Shown here piece by piece: positions 20,501 through 29,636 of a stretch of DNA of 64,000 nucleotides. Each line of letters starts with the position of its first letter. Position 1 is the first letter of the stretch. The position numbers and the translations under genes are program-made. A model generated the notes under the pieces. The model worked only from the letters and a program-made list of their open reading frames with translations, did not search any database and was not told where the DNA came from. Where the stretch lies: NCBI RefSeq assembly GCF_002958735.1, contig NZ_PPGH01000018.1, positions 124,001 through 188,000 on the forward strand, read 5' to 3'. The DNA is from Chromatium okenii. GTDB lineage: Bacteria; Pseudomonadota; Gammaproteobacteria; Chromatiales; Chromatiaceae.

Positions 20501-21258
20501 GCGTCAAGTTGATTGGCTTGAATACGCACTATCGCCCGGTTGAGGTGCGCCTGTCGTCCGACAATGGGATCGGCGATGGCTTTGGTATACGCGGCATCGG
20601 CTGCTGCCCATTGCCCCGCTGCGCGTTCGATGTCACCGAGTAAATTGAGCGCAGCCGCATTTTGTGGTTGACGTTGCAGCGCCTCATTCACCAATTGCCG
20701 CGCTGCATCAAATTGATTGGTCGCAGCCCGCAGTCGCGCCAGCACCAACCGCGCCGCGACCGCTTCAGGATCAACTTTCAACGCCAATGCTGCCTTTTCT
20801 TGTGCACCAGCGAGGTTATTTCCACTCTGCAACGCATCAGCTTGAATCGCCAACAGTTGCGCCCGTAATGGTGGCGCGATGGTTTCCGGTATCGCCAACG
20901 CCGTCACCTGATCGAGCTTGCCCTGCTGCAACCATGCCTGCATCAACCAAGGTTGTAACTCGGTGTCTTTAGCGCCCAACTTCTGCGCTTTTTGTAATTC
21001 TTGTTCGGCCGCTGCTGCATCACCAGCCTGCAAATATGCCTGTCCCAGCAACAAGCGAGCGCGTTGATTTTGCGAATCTTTCTGCAACACATTTTTCAAT
21101 TCGATGAGTGCAGTTTTCAGCTCGCCGTGCATTAACGCTGCTTCACCGCGTGCCAATTGTTGACCGAGTGATTCTTCGGCGCTACAGCCGCTGATCAGTG
21201 TGGTCAACGCGACCGCGATGACTCCGTAACGCAATGTTTCTATTGATTTTTTAATCAT
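17529..21258 (-). CDS. prsT: PrsT: giant TPR lipoprotein of the PEP-CTERM system, with an internal duplication and one frameshift
   Basis: About 1240 residues after repair. A signal peptide ends in a lipobox (LTTLISGCSAEES), so Cys24 should be lipidated. The rest is continuous TPR-like helical repeats. It matches the PEP-CTERM TPR family TIGR02917, which usually has about 900 residues. The excess of about 315 residues is explained by a tandem duplication: residues of about 441-756 and 756-1070 align almost without gaps (both contain SARAQ-LLG-YLQ and ALELDP/TLELEP units). The reading frame shifts near 18510, after VLSAA; one extra C in CCC would restore DNPNDVNLLGL. The ATG at 21258 gives the cleanest signal peptide. 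Such proteins are thought to be scaffolds for exopolysaccharide or PEP-CTERM assembly. Confidence 0.87.
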
Positions 21259-21386
21259 TGATTTCCACTCCATAAACATCTTGCCGGTGAATAAAATTAT
21301 GTCGTGCGCCCGCAAAAACAGAGATGCCAGTATTCCACTGGCTGGATTGTGATGCTCAATTTCTTAACGATGCGATGATGACACTT

Positions 21387-21989
21387 TTAAAATGGGCGGT
21401 AATGCGGAAAATCCGCTGCCGCCAATAATTCTTGATCGCCCGCTGAATCGCCATAAGCATAAAGCACCGAATTCGTTAAATCACCGCATAAGAATTGCAA
21501 TTGACGCACCTTTTCTGCACCGCGACAATTCATTCCAATAATTCCTCCGATACACCGATCATCAATTGCGGCAACACGCGTGCACAGCAATTGATTAAAT
21601 CCCAATACTGCGGCGATTTTTTCTAAATAAAAATCTAATGAGGCACTCACCATAATCAATTGATGACCGCGCTCACGATGCCACGCAATCCGCGCCAGCG
21701 CTGCCGGTCGCAATTGTGTGGCGAGCACTTGCGCAGCGTGTTCTGCGCCAATTTGTTGCAAACGCGCTACAGAGTCGCCGGCTAACAACTGCATCAACAG
21801 GCGCTGTTTGAATTGATCCCGATTGGAGCGCCGCAAACCCACGCGCATTGCTTCTCCGCTCAATCGCGCCAGTGCCGCTGCCACGCGCATTTTCCCGCAA
21901 GCGCGGAATAAAAATGGCAAAAAAGTATCGTGAAACTATCGTTCCGTCGAAATCGAAGGCGCAAGCACTGGTTTTACAGCATCAGACAT
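21387..21989 (-). CDS. HAD-IB family phosphatase, frameshifted near its start
   Basis: About 200 residues after repair. The start MSDAVKPVLA (ATG 21989) is in one frame, HAD motif I FDFDGTIVS in a second, and DTFLPFLFRACG onward in the first frame again. One base is therefore missing and one added within about 45 bases (near 21950 and 21925). Motif II is VSASLDFYLEKIA, the motif III lysine lies in AEKVRQL, and motif IV is AYGDSAGDQELL. This is the pattern of SerB-like HAD-IB phosphatases that act on small phosphorylated substrates. The substrate cannot be told from sequence. It overlaps the stop of recD by eight bases, so the two are co-transcribed. The indels are probably sequencing errors. 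Confidence 0.75.
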
Positions 21990-24240
21990 TAGCGGCGTTC
22001 TCAGTTGAAATGTTCAATCGCTTCAAAGAATTAGCAATTCCGCTGCTGCGCACCACGCGCCGGCATAAGGCTTCACCCAGCACTGATGATTGCGTATACA
22101 ACAACGTAAAGCGTTGTTTTGAGCGGGTAATTGCAGTGTAAATCAGTTCCTGCGTGAGCACCGGATTCACTGCATCTGGCAGCACCAGCGCCGTGTGCGT
22201 GAACTCCGATCCCTGCGCTTTGTGCACCGTCATCGCAAACACGGTTTCTACCGCTTGCAACCGACTCGGCAACACCCAGCGAATGCCGTTGCTGCCGTCA
22301 CTGCGCGGAAAAGCGACCCGCAACACGCGCCGCGTCAGATGCGGTGGTTCGGCATTGCGTACCGGCACGGCAAGCGTGATGCCAATGTCGCCGTTCATCA
22401 GTTGCAAATTCGCATCGTTGCGTGTGACCAACACCGGACGCCCGGCAAACCATTGTGATGGAGTGCCTGTGGCATTTTCGATCCGCAACAGTCCTTTCTG
22501 TTGTAGCAAGGTGACGATGTGCTGATTTAAGCCGGTGACGCCCCAGATGCCTTCGCGTAAGACTGCCAGCAATTGAAACTCCGCCTGTGCTGCCAACACG
22601 GTGTGCGCCCACGCATCAATCGCAGTCGGCGCGGCATTATCGCCCGGATCGTCGTCGTGCATTGCAGCGAGATAGCCGCGATAACCGTCGCACACGAGAT
22701 CAATAAATTCATTGGCTTGCGTGTTTGGTAGTTGAATCGCAGTGAGCTGTTTCGCTGCGTTCGGTTGCTGCGCAATGGATGATGATTTTTCTGGAAATAA
22801 CTGCAACGCTGCGTTAAAGCGTTGAGTTGGATCAAGTTGTTCTGACGTAGTTGGTTCGGCATTCACCACCGCAGCCAGCGCCCCGATGCCGCCATCCGCA
22901 CGAAAACGATAACTGTGGCGCAGCATCACCGTCACCTGCGCCAGCGCCAGTCCTGCTGGGTCAATGTATTTATTTGGCAACGTTGCGCCGGTGACACGCT
23001 GCAACCAGTCGCCAGTGGCGGGCGTGTAATGTGCCGCTGCTGCGCCCGCACATAAATCGCCGAGCACTGCGCCCGCTTCCACCGATGCGAGCTGATCTTT
23101 GTCACCGAGCAGAATCAACCGCGCTTCCGGGCGCAGCGCTTCTAGTAATCGCGCCATCATTTCGACGTCCACCATCGACGCTTCATCGACCACAACCAAA
23201 TCTACCGGCAACGGATTTCCGGCGTGATAACGGAAATGCCGACTGTGCGGCAGCGGCTCCAATAAGCGATGCAGCGTCGTCACGCTCGTCGGAATGGCGG
23301 CGCGAATCTGTTCGCCGTTGGCAAGTGCGGCGAGGGGCAAATCGGCAATTCGTCCGGCGATGGAAGCATTCAACCGTGCTGCGGCTTTACCGGTCGGCGC
23401 TGCCAGCCGAATGCGCAACGGCGGCTGTTTGGCATCAAACGTCAAACCTTGCAACAGCGCCAGCAAACGCACGACGGTCGTTGTTTTGCCCGTGCCGGGA
23501 CCGCCGGTGATGATGGCAAAAGCACTGCGAGCAGCGAGGGCGCAGGCGATTTTTTCCCAAGGCAAATCCCCCCAACCCCCCTTTGCTAAAGGGGGGCTTA
23601 TGTTGTCCTTTGCTAAAAGGGGTTTCATTTACTAAAGGGGGAGTGTCATTCTCATTTGCTAAGGAAAGCTCGCATTCTCCCCCCTTAGAAAAAGGGGGGT
23701 TGGGGGGGATTTTTCTTCTGGAAACAGTGCCTCCAGCAACTGCTGCAACGCCAATTCCGCGACCGGCAACGCCTGCTGCACGCGAGCGTTGATGCCGTGA
23801 ATAATCCGCTGCTCGTCGCGCCAATAGCGTCGCAAATACAACAGTGGCTGCGCCAGCGTTCCCGCCAACACCAGCGGCGTTGCACCATCATCCGGTGCTC
23901 CATGAACACAATCCCACACTGCGGCGCTGGCACTGAGTTCGCGCAACCACTTCGCCACCGTGAATGCGCCAAACACTGCGCCCAATTCCGCAGCGATGAC
24001 ATGTAATAACGGTTGTTGCTGCGCTTCGGCAAGATCAAGACAGACATGACCGCGCCCGTTGCGCTCACTGACAAGCGCCACTGCCAGCAACACCAGCGGA
24101 CGAGTATTCGGCTGTTGTTCGAGAATGAATTCCGCCAGCACGACATCAATCACGCGCAACGCGCCAACATTTGCCCAGCGATGCAGGTGTTTTAACACGC
24201 TGGCGCTGGGCGCAATCGCATCTGAAATTGGAATGGTCAT
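21982..24240 (-). CDS. recD: RecD subunit of exonuclease V, interrupted by a palindromic repeat
   Basis: The N-terminal part (about 190 residues from the ATG at 24240) has the RecD N-terminal fold. After a 150-base G/C-run repeat comes the superfamily 1 helicase, with Walker A ITGGPGTGKTTT, motif II VVDEASMVDVEM, the later motif VFAMTVHKAQGSEF and the C-terminal YTAITRSKQ. RecD is the fast 5'-3' helicase of RecBCD, which repairs double-strand breaks. Both halves are in the same reading frame, but the repeat contributes in-frame stops (TAG, then TAG TAA) as sequenced. Another frame through the repeat is fully open, so two small indels in its C runs could restore one protein. Neither recB nor recC is adjacent, unlike in E. 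coli. Confidence 0.82.
23564..23712. repeat. Palindromic G/C-run repeat element inside recD
   Basis: About 149 bases bounded by AAATCCCCCCAACCCCCC on the left and its reverse complement GGGGGGTTGGGGGGGATTT on the right. Internal smaller hairpins are of the TTTGCTAAAGGGG type. It lies between the RecD N-terminal domain and the helicase, where family members have only a short linker. The same element occurs at 27866-28021 and a degenerate relative at 37809-37908. It looks like a non-autonomous mobile palindrome (MITE-like). In one frame it encodes repeated NPPFSKGG-type peptides. Confidence 0.8.
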
Positions 24241-24371
24241 TGATGAATGAAGATCATGGCGTAATGAACAATGGCGACGTTTTACCGCATTGCGCAATTG
24301 GCGACAAGCAGCATGATGTTACGGAAGTAATGAATTGATAAAGTAACCGCTTTGAATGATAGGAGAGCACC

Positions 24372-24602
24372 ATGCACCGTTTTTATTTTCGTTTGGCAAT
24401 TACCGCAGCACAATATCAACGCTATTATCAGGGAAAAGCGAGCAGCGTCGTGGTGAAAACTCACGCAGGGTTAAATCTATCATTGCCTGCTGCGCATTTG
24501 CGCCGTTTTATTACCGCTGACGGTGTGCACGGCGATTTCTGTCTGACCGCTGATGCGCAGCATCGAATGATCGCGTTGGAACGAGTGCAATCCTCAAGCT
24601 AA
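24372..24602 (+). CDS. DUF2835 family protein
   Basis: A 76-residue protein starting MHRFYFRLAITAAQYQRYYQG and containing ASSVVVKTHAGLNLSLPA and LRRFITADGVHG. This is the conserved pattern of DUF2835, a small soluble family found mainly in gammaproteobacteria. Its function is unknown. The ATG is preceded by AGGAGAGCACC, a strong ribosome site. It is divergent from recD and is followed 53 bases later by the DUF5610 gene on the same strand, so the two may share a transcript. Confidence 0.85.
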   Translation: MHRFYFRLAITAAQYQRYYQGKASSVVVKTHAGLNLSLPAAHLRRFITADGVHGDFCLTADAQHRMIALERVQSSS

Positions 24603-24655
24603 CATCATTACAGCCGATAAAATATAACCACGCTTTTAACCTTTCGGAGTCTGTC

Positions 24656-25780
24656 ATGCTTACTCTGCAATCAACACCTCAATCCGTCGCTCAGGCAGCG
24701 ACCAACGCGTTCAACAAGCCGGCGAATGAACGCGCTCATTTCAGTCAATCAGCACAAGCACTGGCGCGAGTACAGGATGCGCTGGCGCGAGAAATCCCCG
24801 GCATGAATGTCAACGCGCTGCAAAAGCTCAATGCGCAGGATTACACGCCGGATAAAATTGCCGAGCGGATTAGTCAATTCGTGGCGCGTGGTTTGAATAA
24901 TGCACGGGCGCAGGGCAAATCGGATGCTGAAGTGCAATCGCTATATGACAGTGCAATGAGCGGTGCGGAAAAAGGTTTTAAGGATGCGAAAGAGATTTTG
25001 AAGAATCTCGATTTGCTTAATGGCAGCATTGGCGAGCAAGTGCAGGCGACTGAAGACCAGACTTTTGCGGCATTGCGCAAGTTGTCGCCGAGCAATTCAT
25101 CGGCATCATTCACTGCTATGAATAGCACCAGCGTCGCAGCCGCGCAACGCTATCAAAAAGCCGAAGATTTCCAATTGACGCTGCAAACTAAAGACGGCGA
25201 TACGGTGAAAATCAGTTTTAATCGGGCGCTGGATGCGCAAGCCAGTTTGGGGATTTCAACCGATGGCACGAATAATCAAGCCGCAGTACTTGACGTGAAT
25301 CGCAGTGAAAGTACGGGTTATCAATTCAAAGTGGAGGGCAATTTGAGTACGGAAGAAATCGACGCGATTCAAAACTTGGTGCGTGATGTGGGGCAGGTTG
25401 CCAATCAGTTTTTTAATGGCGATGTGCAACAGGCATTTGCGCAGGCGCCGAATATCGCGTTTGATGATGCGCAATTATCATCAATGCGTTTGCGTTTGAG
25501 TCGCAGTGAACAAACTAGTGCTGTAGCGCAGTATCAGCAAACGCAGCAATTGAATAATCCTGCTGGGCAGACGATTGGAAAGCTCGCCCGTGAATTGAGT
25601 GATAGTGCCAAGCAACCGGCATTAGATTTTCTCGATCAAGCCCGCGCTGCGGTGAATCAAATCATGCAAGGTTTGGTGCAACAAGATTATCGCTTCCAAA
25701 CTGCTTCTAGCGATCAACAAGCTAATTATCAAAACAATTTGGCGCGATTGCTCGGTATCAGCCCGGAAGCAATGAAGTAA
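24656..25780 (+). CDS. DUF5610 domain protein
   Basis: A 374-residue protein without signal peptide or membrane segment. The N-terminal region from about residue 30 to 120 (NALQKLNAQDYTPDKIAERI and AEKGFKDAKEILKNL) matches the DUF5610 pattern. The remainder is mixed, with a beta-rich middle (LTLQTKDGDTVKISF) and a helical C-terminus. DUF5610 proteins are of unknown function and are often long, low-complexity, helix-rich proteins of proteobacteria. It follows the DUF2835 gene and ends at a strong inverted repeat. A weak resemblance to flagellar-hook-associated helical proteins is not enough for a call. Confidence 0.7.
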   Translation: MLTLQSTPQSVAQAATNAFNKPANERAHFSQSAQALARVQDALAREIPGMNVNALQKLNAQDYTPDKIAERISQFVARGLNNARAQGKSDAEVQSLYDSAMSGAEKGFKDAKEILKNLDLLNGSIGEQVQATEDQTFAALRKLSPSNSSASFTAMNSTSVAAAQRYQKAEDFQLTLQTKDGDTVKISFNRALDAQASLGISTDGTNNQAAVLDVNRSESTGYQFKVEGNLSTEEIDAIQNLVRDVGQVANQFFNGDVQQAFAQAPNIAFDDAQLSSMRLRLSRSEQTSAVAQYQQTQQLNNPAGQTIGKLARELSDSAKQPALDFLDQARAAVNQIMQGLVQQDYRFQTASSDQQANYQNNLARLLGISPEAMK

Positions 25781-25786
25781 GTTATT

Positions 25787-25836
25787 AGTTGGCAGTTTTC
25801 GGTAATTAGCGTATTTTCTGCTGTCAACTGCCAACT
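25787..25836. repeat. Intergenic hairpin, AGTTGGCAGTT family
   Basis: AGTTGGCAGTT (25787-25797) and AACTGCCAACT (25826-25836) are perfect 11-bp inverted copies. They lie between the convergent DUF5610 and suhB genes and touch the suhB stop codon. The sequence belongs to a loose family of AGTTGTCAGT-like hairpins repeated between genes here (33031-33072, 40509-40565, 61115-61136). It may act as a bidirectional terminator. Confidence 0.6.
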
Positions 25837-26687
25837 CAATCAATCGTGTTGTTCATTGCGAGAACTGCGATTGCAAATCGAATGTTACGCCGCAATCCAT
25901 CGGTTAAATGTGGCGTAATCAATTCTAACATGGCGCGATGAATACGAATGTTGCCAGCGACCATATTCCCAGTTTCGAGAAAACGATTGCTGCCTGCAAA
26001 ATCAGTGATCGTTCCACCTGCTTCTAAAATCAATAGTGCGCCAGCTGCGCAATCCCACGCTGATAAACCCAATTCCCAAAAGCCATCGGTGCGCCCAGCA
26101 GCGACATAGGCCAAATCCAATGCCGCCGAGCCGGGGCGACGAATGCCCGCAGTTGCCAATGTCATTGCTTTGAACATGCCTAAATAAGCGTCGATATGGC
26201 GTTGATCGCGGAATGGAAAACCCGTGCCAATTAACGCGCCTTCCAATGACGGGCGTGTTGCGACGCGCAATTTGCGATCATTTAATTGCGCACCTTGACC
26301 GCGAGCAGCCGTAAATAATTCTTCACGCGATGGATCGTAAACCACGCCGCATTCCAATTGCCCTTTGTGTTTCAAGGCAATTGAAATTGAGAATTGCGGA
26401 AAGCCGTGTAAATAATTGGTGGTGCCATCAAGCGGATCAATAATCCATTGATAATCGCTATTGCCGCCTTGTTCGCCGCTTTCTTCAGCGAGAATGGCGT
26501 GATCGGGAAAACGATTGCGCAATTCTTGAATAATGGTCGCTTCGGCTGCGCGATCCATTTCACTGACAAAATCGTTGCGACTTTTCGATTCGACTTGAAT
26601 CTGCTCGAGGCGATCTGAGTAGCGCATGAGCAATTTGCCGGCGCTGCGAGCAGCGCGGATGGCGATGTTCAAACTTGGGTGCATCAT
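25836..26687 (-). CDS. suhB: Inositol-1-monophosphatase family protein SuhB
   Basis: A 283-residue Mg-dependent phosphatase. It shows the metal-binding Glu in AILAEESGE, the signature WIIDPLDGTTNYLHGFP and the C-terminal motif LSAWDCAAGALLILEAGG. SuhB hydrolyses inositol monophosphate and in gammaproteobacteria also works as a ribosomal RNA antitermination factor with Nus proteins. The gene is divergent from trmJ, the arrangement known in E. coli. Two adjacent ATG codons (26687 and 26684) are possible starts. The final residues, after ITPHLTDGLR, extend about 15-20 residues beyond the usual end. Confidence 0.93.
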   Translation of the reverse strand: MMHPSLNIAIRAARSAGKLLMRYSDRLEQIQVESKSRNDFVSEMDRAAEATIIQELRNRFPDHAILAEESGEQGGNSDYQWIIDPLDGTTNYLHGFPQFSISIALKHKGQLECGVVYDPSREELFTAARGQGAQLNDRKLRVATRPSLEGALIGTGFPFRDQRHIDAYLGMFKAMTLATAGIRRPGSAALDLAYVAAGRTDGFWELGLSAWDCAAGALLILEAGGTITDFAGSNRFLETGNMVAGNIRIHRAMLELITPHLTDGLRRNIRFAIAVLAMNNTID

Positions 26688-26708
26688 TGACGGGAGTCCG
26701 TAGCAGTC

Positions 26709-26732
26709 GCGGTATCATTGAGCCAATACCGC
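26709..26732. promoter_or_regulatory. Inverted repeat in the suhB-trmJ divergent promoter region
   Basis: GCGGTAT and ATACCGC are perfect inverted copies separated by ten bases, in the 69-base gap between the two divergent starts. The position suits an operator acting on both genes. No regulator can be named, and no convincing -35/-10 pair was resolved. Confidence 0.35.
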
Positions 26733-26756
26733 GCAATTTGTGATGATTTGCGAAAC

Positions 26757-27515
26757 ATGATAGACGAAATAACCACAGCACTGGCACGCATCCGCATCGT
26801 GCTGGTCGAAACCAGTCACTCCGGCAACATCGGCGCAGTGGCGAGGGCAATGAAAACGATGGGGCTGGCGCGGCTGGAATTGGTCGCGCCCAAACACGCC
26901 ATTGATGCCGAGGCGCTGGCGCGAGCTTCCGGCGCAGATGATTTGCTCGAACGCGCTGGGATTCATGCCACGCTGCCCGACGCGCTGCTGGGTTGTCGGA
27001 TGGTGATTGGTGCCAGTGCCCGCCTGCGTACTGTCGAATGGCCGCTGCTCGAACCGCCCGACTGTGCCCAGCAACTGCTCGCCGAAGCCGCGCATGGTGA
27101 CGTGGCGCTGGTGTTCGGACGTGAGAGTTCTGGTTTATCCAATGTCGAGCTGGCGCGGTGTCAGGCGCTGGTGCATATCCCGACCAATCCCGATTTCAGC
27201 TCGCTCAATCTCGCAGCAGCGGTGCAAGTGTTGGCATATGAACTGCGCCGCACTGCTCGCGCCGCGCATGGTGCGCAACTAACTGATTCACCACGTGATT
27301 TAGCGACTGCCGACGAAATGGAGAGTTTTCACGGACATCTGGCGCAAACGCTCGGCGTTATCGGCTACGGCGATCCCGCGCAGTCGCACAAACTGATGCG
27401 GCGGCTGCGCCGTCTGTTTTATCGCGCCAGCCCAGATCGCACTGAAATCAACATCTTGCGCGGGATTTTGACCGCCGCACAGGGGCGCAAATTGCCGCGC
27501 CAGCCCACGCCATGA
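26757..27515 (+). CDS. trmJ: tRNA (cytidine/uridine-2'-O-)-methyltransferase TrmJ
   Basis: About 252 residues of SPOUT-class RNA methyltransferase. The N-terminal RIVLVETSHSGNIGAVARAM is the classic TrmJ motif. The knot region has VALVFGRESSGLSNVEL, and the last motif is IPTNPDFSSLNLAAAVQVL. It methylates the 2'-O of position 32 in several tRNAs using S-adenosylmethionine. The ATG at 26757 (MIDEITTAL) is chosen; an upstream in-frame start at 26718 would overlap the promoter inverted repeat. Its stop overlaps the ATP-binding gene by four bases (ATGA), which suggests co-expression. Confidence 0.92.
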   Translation: MIDEITTALARIRIVLVETSHSGNIGAVARAMKTMGLARLELVAPKHAIDAEALARASGADDLLERAGIHATLPDALLGCRMVIGASARLRTVEWPLLEPPDCAQQLLAEAAHGDVALVFGRESSGLSNVELARCQALVHIPTNPDFSSLNLAAAVQVLAYELRRTARAAHGAQLTDSPRDLATADEMESFHGHLAQTLGVIGYGDPAQSHKLMRRLRRLFYRASPDRTEINILRGILTAAQGRKLPRQPTP

Positions 27516-29636
27516 CTGCGCCGCTGCTCCAGATTGAGGGCTTAACCACCGACATCGGCAGCGCCAGCGCCCCGTTGCGGGTGGTTGCGGGCATTGATTT
27601 GACGGTCAACGCAGGCGAAACGCTGGCGCTGGTCGGCGAATCTGGCTGCGGTAAATCGTTGACTGCATTGTCTTTAATGCGGCTGTTGCCGCCAGCGGCG
27701 CAGATTGTGGCGGGCGCAGTGCGGCTGGGCGGAATGGATTTATTGCGCTTGACCGAAGCCGAGATGCGCGGCGTGCGCGGCAGTCAAATGGCGATGATTT
27801 TTCAGGAACCGCAAACCGCGCTCAATCCAGTGTTGACAGTTGGAGCGCAGATTGCTGAGGCGCTTAAATCCCCAACCACCCTTTTACAGAAATCCCCCCC
27901 AACCCCCCTTTTGCAAAGGGGGGCTTCTTCTTTTCTCTCACTTTTTCAAAAGGGGCAGGAGGGATTTTCCAAAGAGGGGCTTTTTCTCCCCCCTTTAGCA
28001 AAGGGGGGCAGGGGGGGATTTGAAACGCAAGTGATTGACCTCTTGCAAGCAGTCGGTATTCCCGATCCGGCGCTGCGTCTGCACGATTATCCGCATCAAC
28101 TTTCTGGCGGAATGAAACAGCGCGTGATGATTGCGCTGGCGTTGGCGGGCAATCCGCAACTGCTGATTGCTGACGAACCGACGACCGCACTTGATGTCAC
28201 GATTCAAGCGCAGGTGTTGCGGCTGCTAAAAACGTTGCAGCGCGATACCGGCATGGCGCTGCTGCTGATTACCCACGATCTCGGCGTGGTCGCAGAAACG
28301 GCGGATCGGCTTGCCGTGATGTACGCCGGGCAAATCATCGAAACCGCGCCAGTTGCGGAGTTTTTCGCTGCGCCCGCGCATCCGTACAGTCGCCGCTTGC
28401 TGGAAAGTTTGCCGAGCGCCGCGCAGCGCGAGCGCCGATTGGCGATGATTCCCGGTCGAGTGCCGCCGCTGGATACCGATTTCACCGGCTGCCGGTTTGC
28501 GGATCGCTGCGCAGAAGTGCAGGAAATCTGTCACACCACGCCACCGCCGTGGCAAATGCGCAACGCAGAACATGGAGCGCGATGTCATTTTGTTGACAGT
28601 GCGCAGTCAACAGTTGACGGTCAGCAGTTGGGAGTTGGCAGTGACTCGTCGGCAATTTCAGCGCCAGCGCCGTTGCTGCAACTGACCGATTTACAAGTGC
28701 ATTTTCCGATTCAGCGCGGTTTGCTGCGACGCACCGTTGGGCAGATCAAAGCGGTGGACGGCGTGACGCTCGCGCTCGCAGCTGGGCAAACGCTGGCGCT
28801 GGTTGGCGAATCTGGTTGCGGAAAAACCACAGTTGGCAAGGCAATTTTGCAACTGCTCGCGCCGACCGGCGGCACGATTTGCTACGGCGAGCAGGATTTG
28901 AGCGCACTGACGCAGCGGCAATTGCGCCCATTGCGCAAAGAAATGCAGATTATTTTTCAAGACCCGTTCGCAGCGATGAATCCGCGTCTGCTGATTGGCG
29001 ATGTGATTGGCGAAGGGTTGCTGGCGCTGGGCATGCGCCGCGTCGTGCCGACCGCGAGCGCCGCATCGCCGAATTATTGACGCTGGTCGGGCTTGATCCC
29101 GCTGCCGCCAACCGTTATCCGCACGAGTTTTCCGGTGGGCAGCGCCAGCGCATTTGTATTGCGCGGGCGCTGGCGGTGGAGCCGCGCATTCTGATTTGCG
29201 ACGAGCCGACCAGTGCGCTCGATGTTTCGGTGCAGGCGCAATTCTCAATTTATTGAAGGATTTGCAGGAGCGGCTGGGGCTGGCGTATCTGTTCATCACG
29301 CACAATTTATCGGTGGTTGCCTATCTTGCCGACGCGGTGCGGTGATGTATTTGGGGCGCATCGTCGAACAGGGCGCAGTCGCCGATTGCTCACTGATCCG
29401 CGTCATCCGTACACGCGAGCATTGCTCTCGGCAGTGCCGGTGATTGACCCAGCGCAGCGGCGCACGATTATTCGGCTTGACGGCGAAATGCCATCACCGC
29501 GCCAGCCACCGTCTGGTTGTCATTTTCATCCGCGTTGCCCCACGCCGTGCCCGACTGCGCTCGCGCCTATCCTGAAATTCAGCGATTCGGCGCTGGGCGA
29601 CAGGTGCGGTGTTTTCGCGCCAACGTCTCATCTTGA
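27512..29636 (+). CDS. Peptide-type ABC transporter ATPase with two nucleotide-binding domains (DppD-DppF/YejF-like), several frameshifts
   Basis: A double ATP-binding protein of the oligopeptide importer class. The first domain has Walker A GESGCGKS, signature LSGGMKQR and Walker [13 protein letters not shown], then the Cys-rich C-terminal motif ([13 protein letters not shown]). The second has [17 protein letters not shown] and [11 protein letters not shown], then RCPTPC. It is about 710 residues after repair. Single bases are missing near 29050, 29245, 29340, 29385 and 29545; at least three fall in short homopolymers, and each repair restores consensus sequence. The true end is probably the TGA at 29634. 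The first domain contains an in-frame 52-codon insertion of the palindromic element. No permease or binding-protein gene is adjacent, so the transporter subunits are elsewhere. Confidence 0.82.
27866..28021. repeat. Palindromic G/C-run element inserted in frame in the ABC ATPase gene
   Basis: 156 bases bounded by AAATCCCC-type sequence at the left and GGGGGGGATTT at the right, with internal CCCCCCTTTGCAAAGGGGGG hairpins. It lies between AQIAEALKS and [13 protein letters not shown], which are contiguous in ordinary DppD/OppD proteins. Its length is 52 codons and the frame remains open, so the protein would carry an extra Ser/Pro/Gly/Phe-rich loop ending [12 protein letters not shown]. It is the same family as 23564-23712. 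Confidence 0.82.

Noticed and set aside
17529..21258. Several open frames on the plus strand across prsT
   Set aside because: They are shadows of a repetitive Ala/Leu/Gln-rich coding sequence; none has a ribosome site or recognisable domain.
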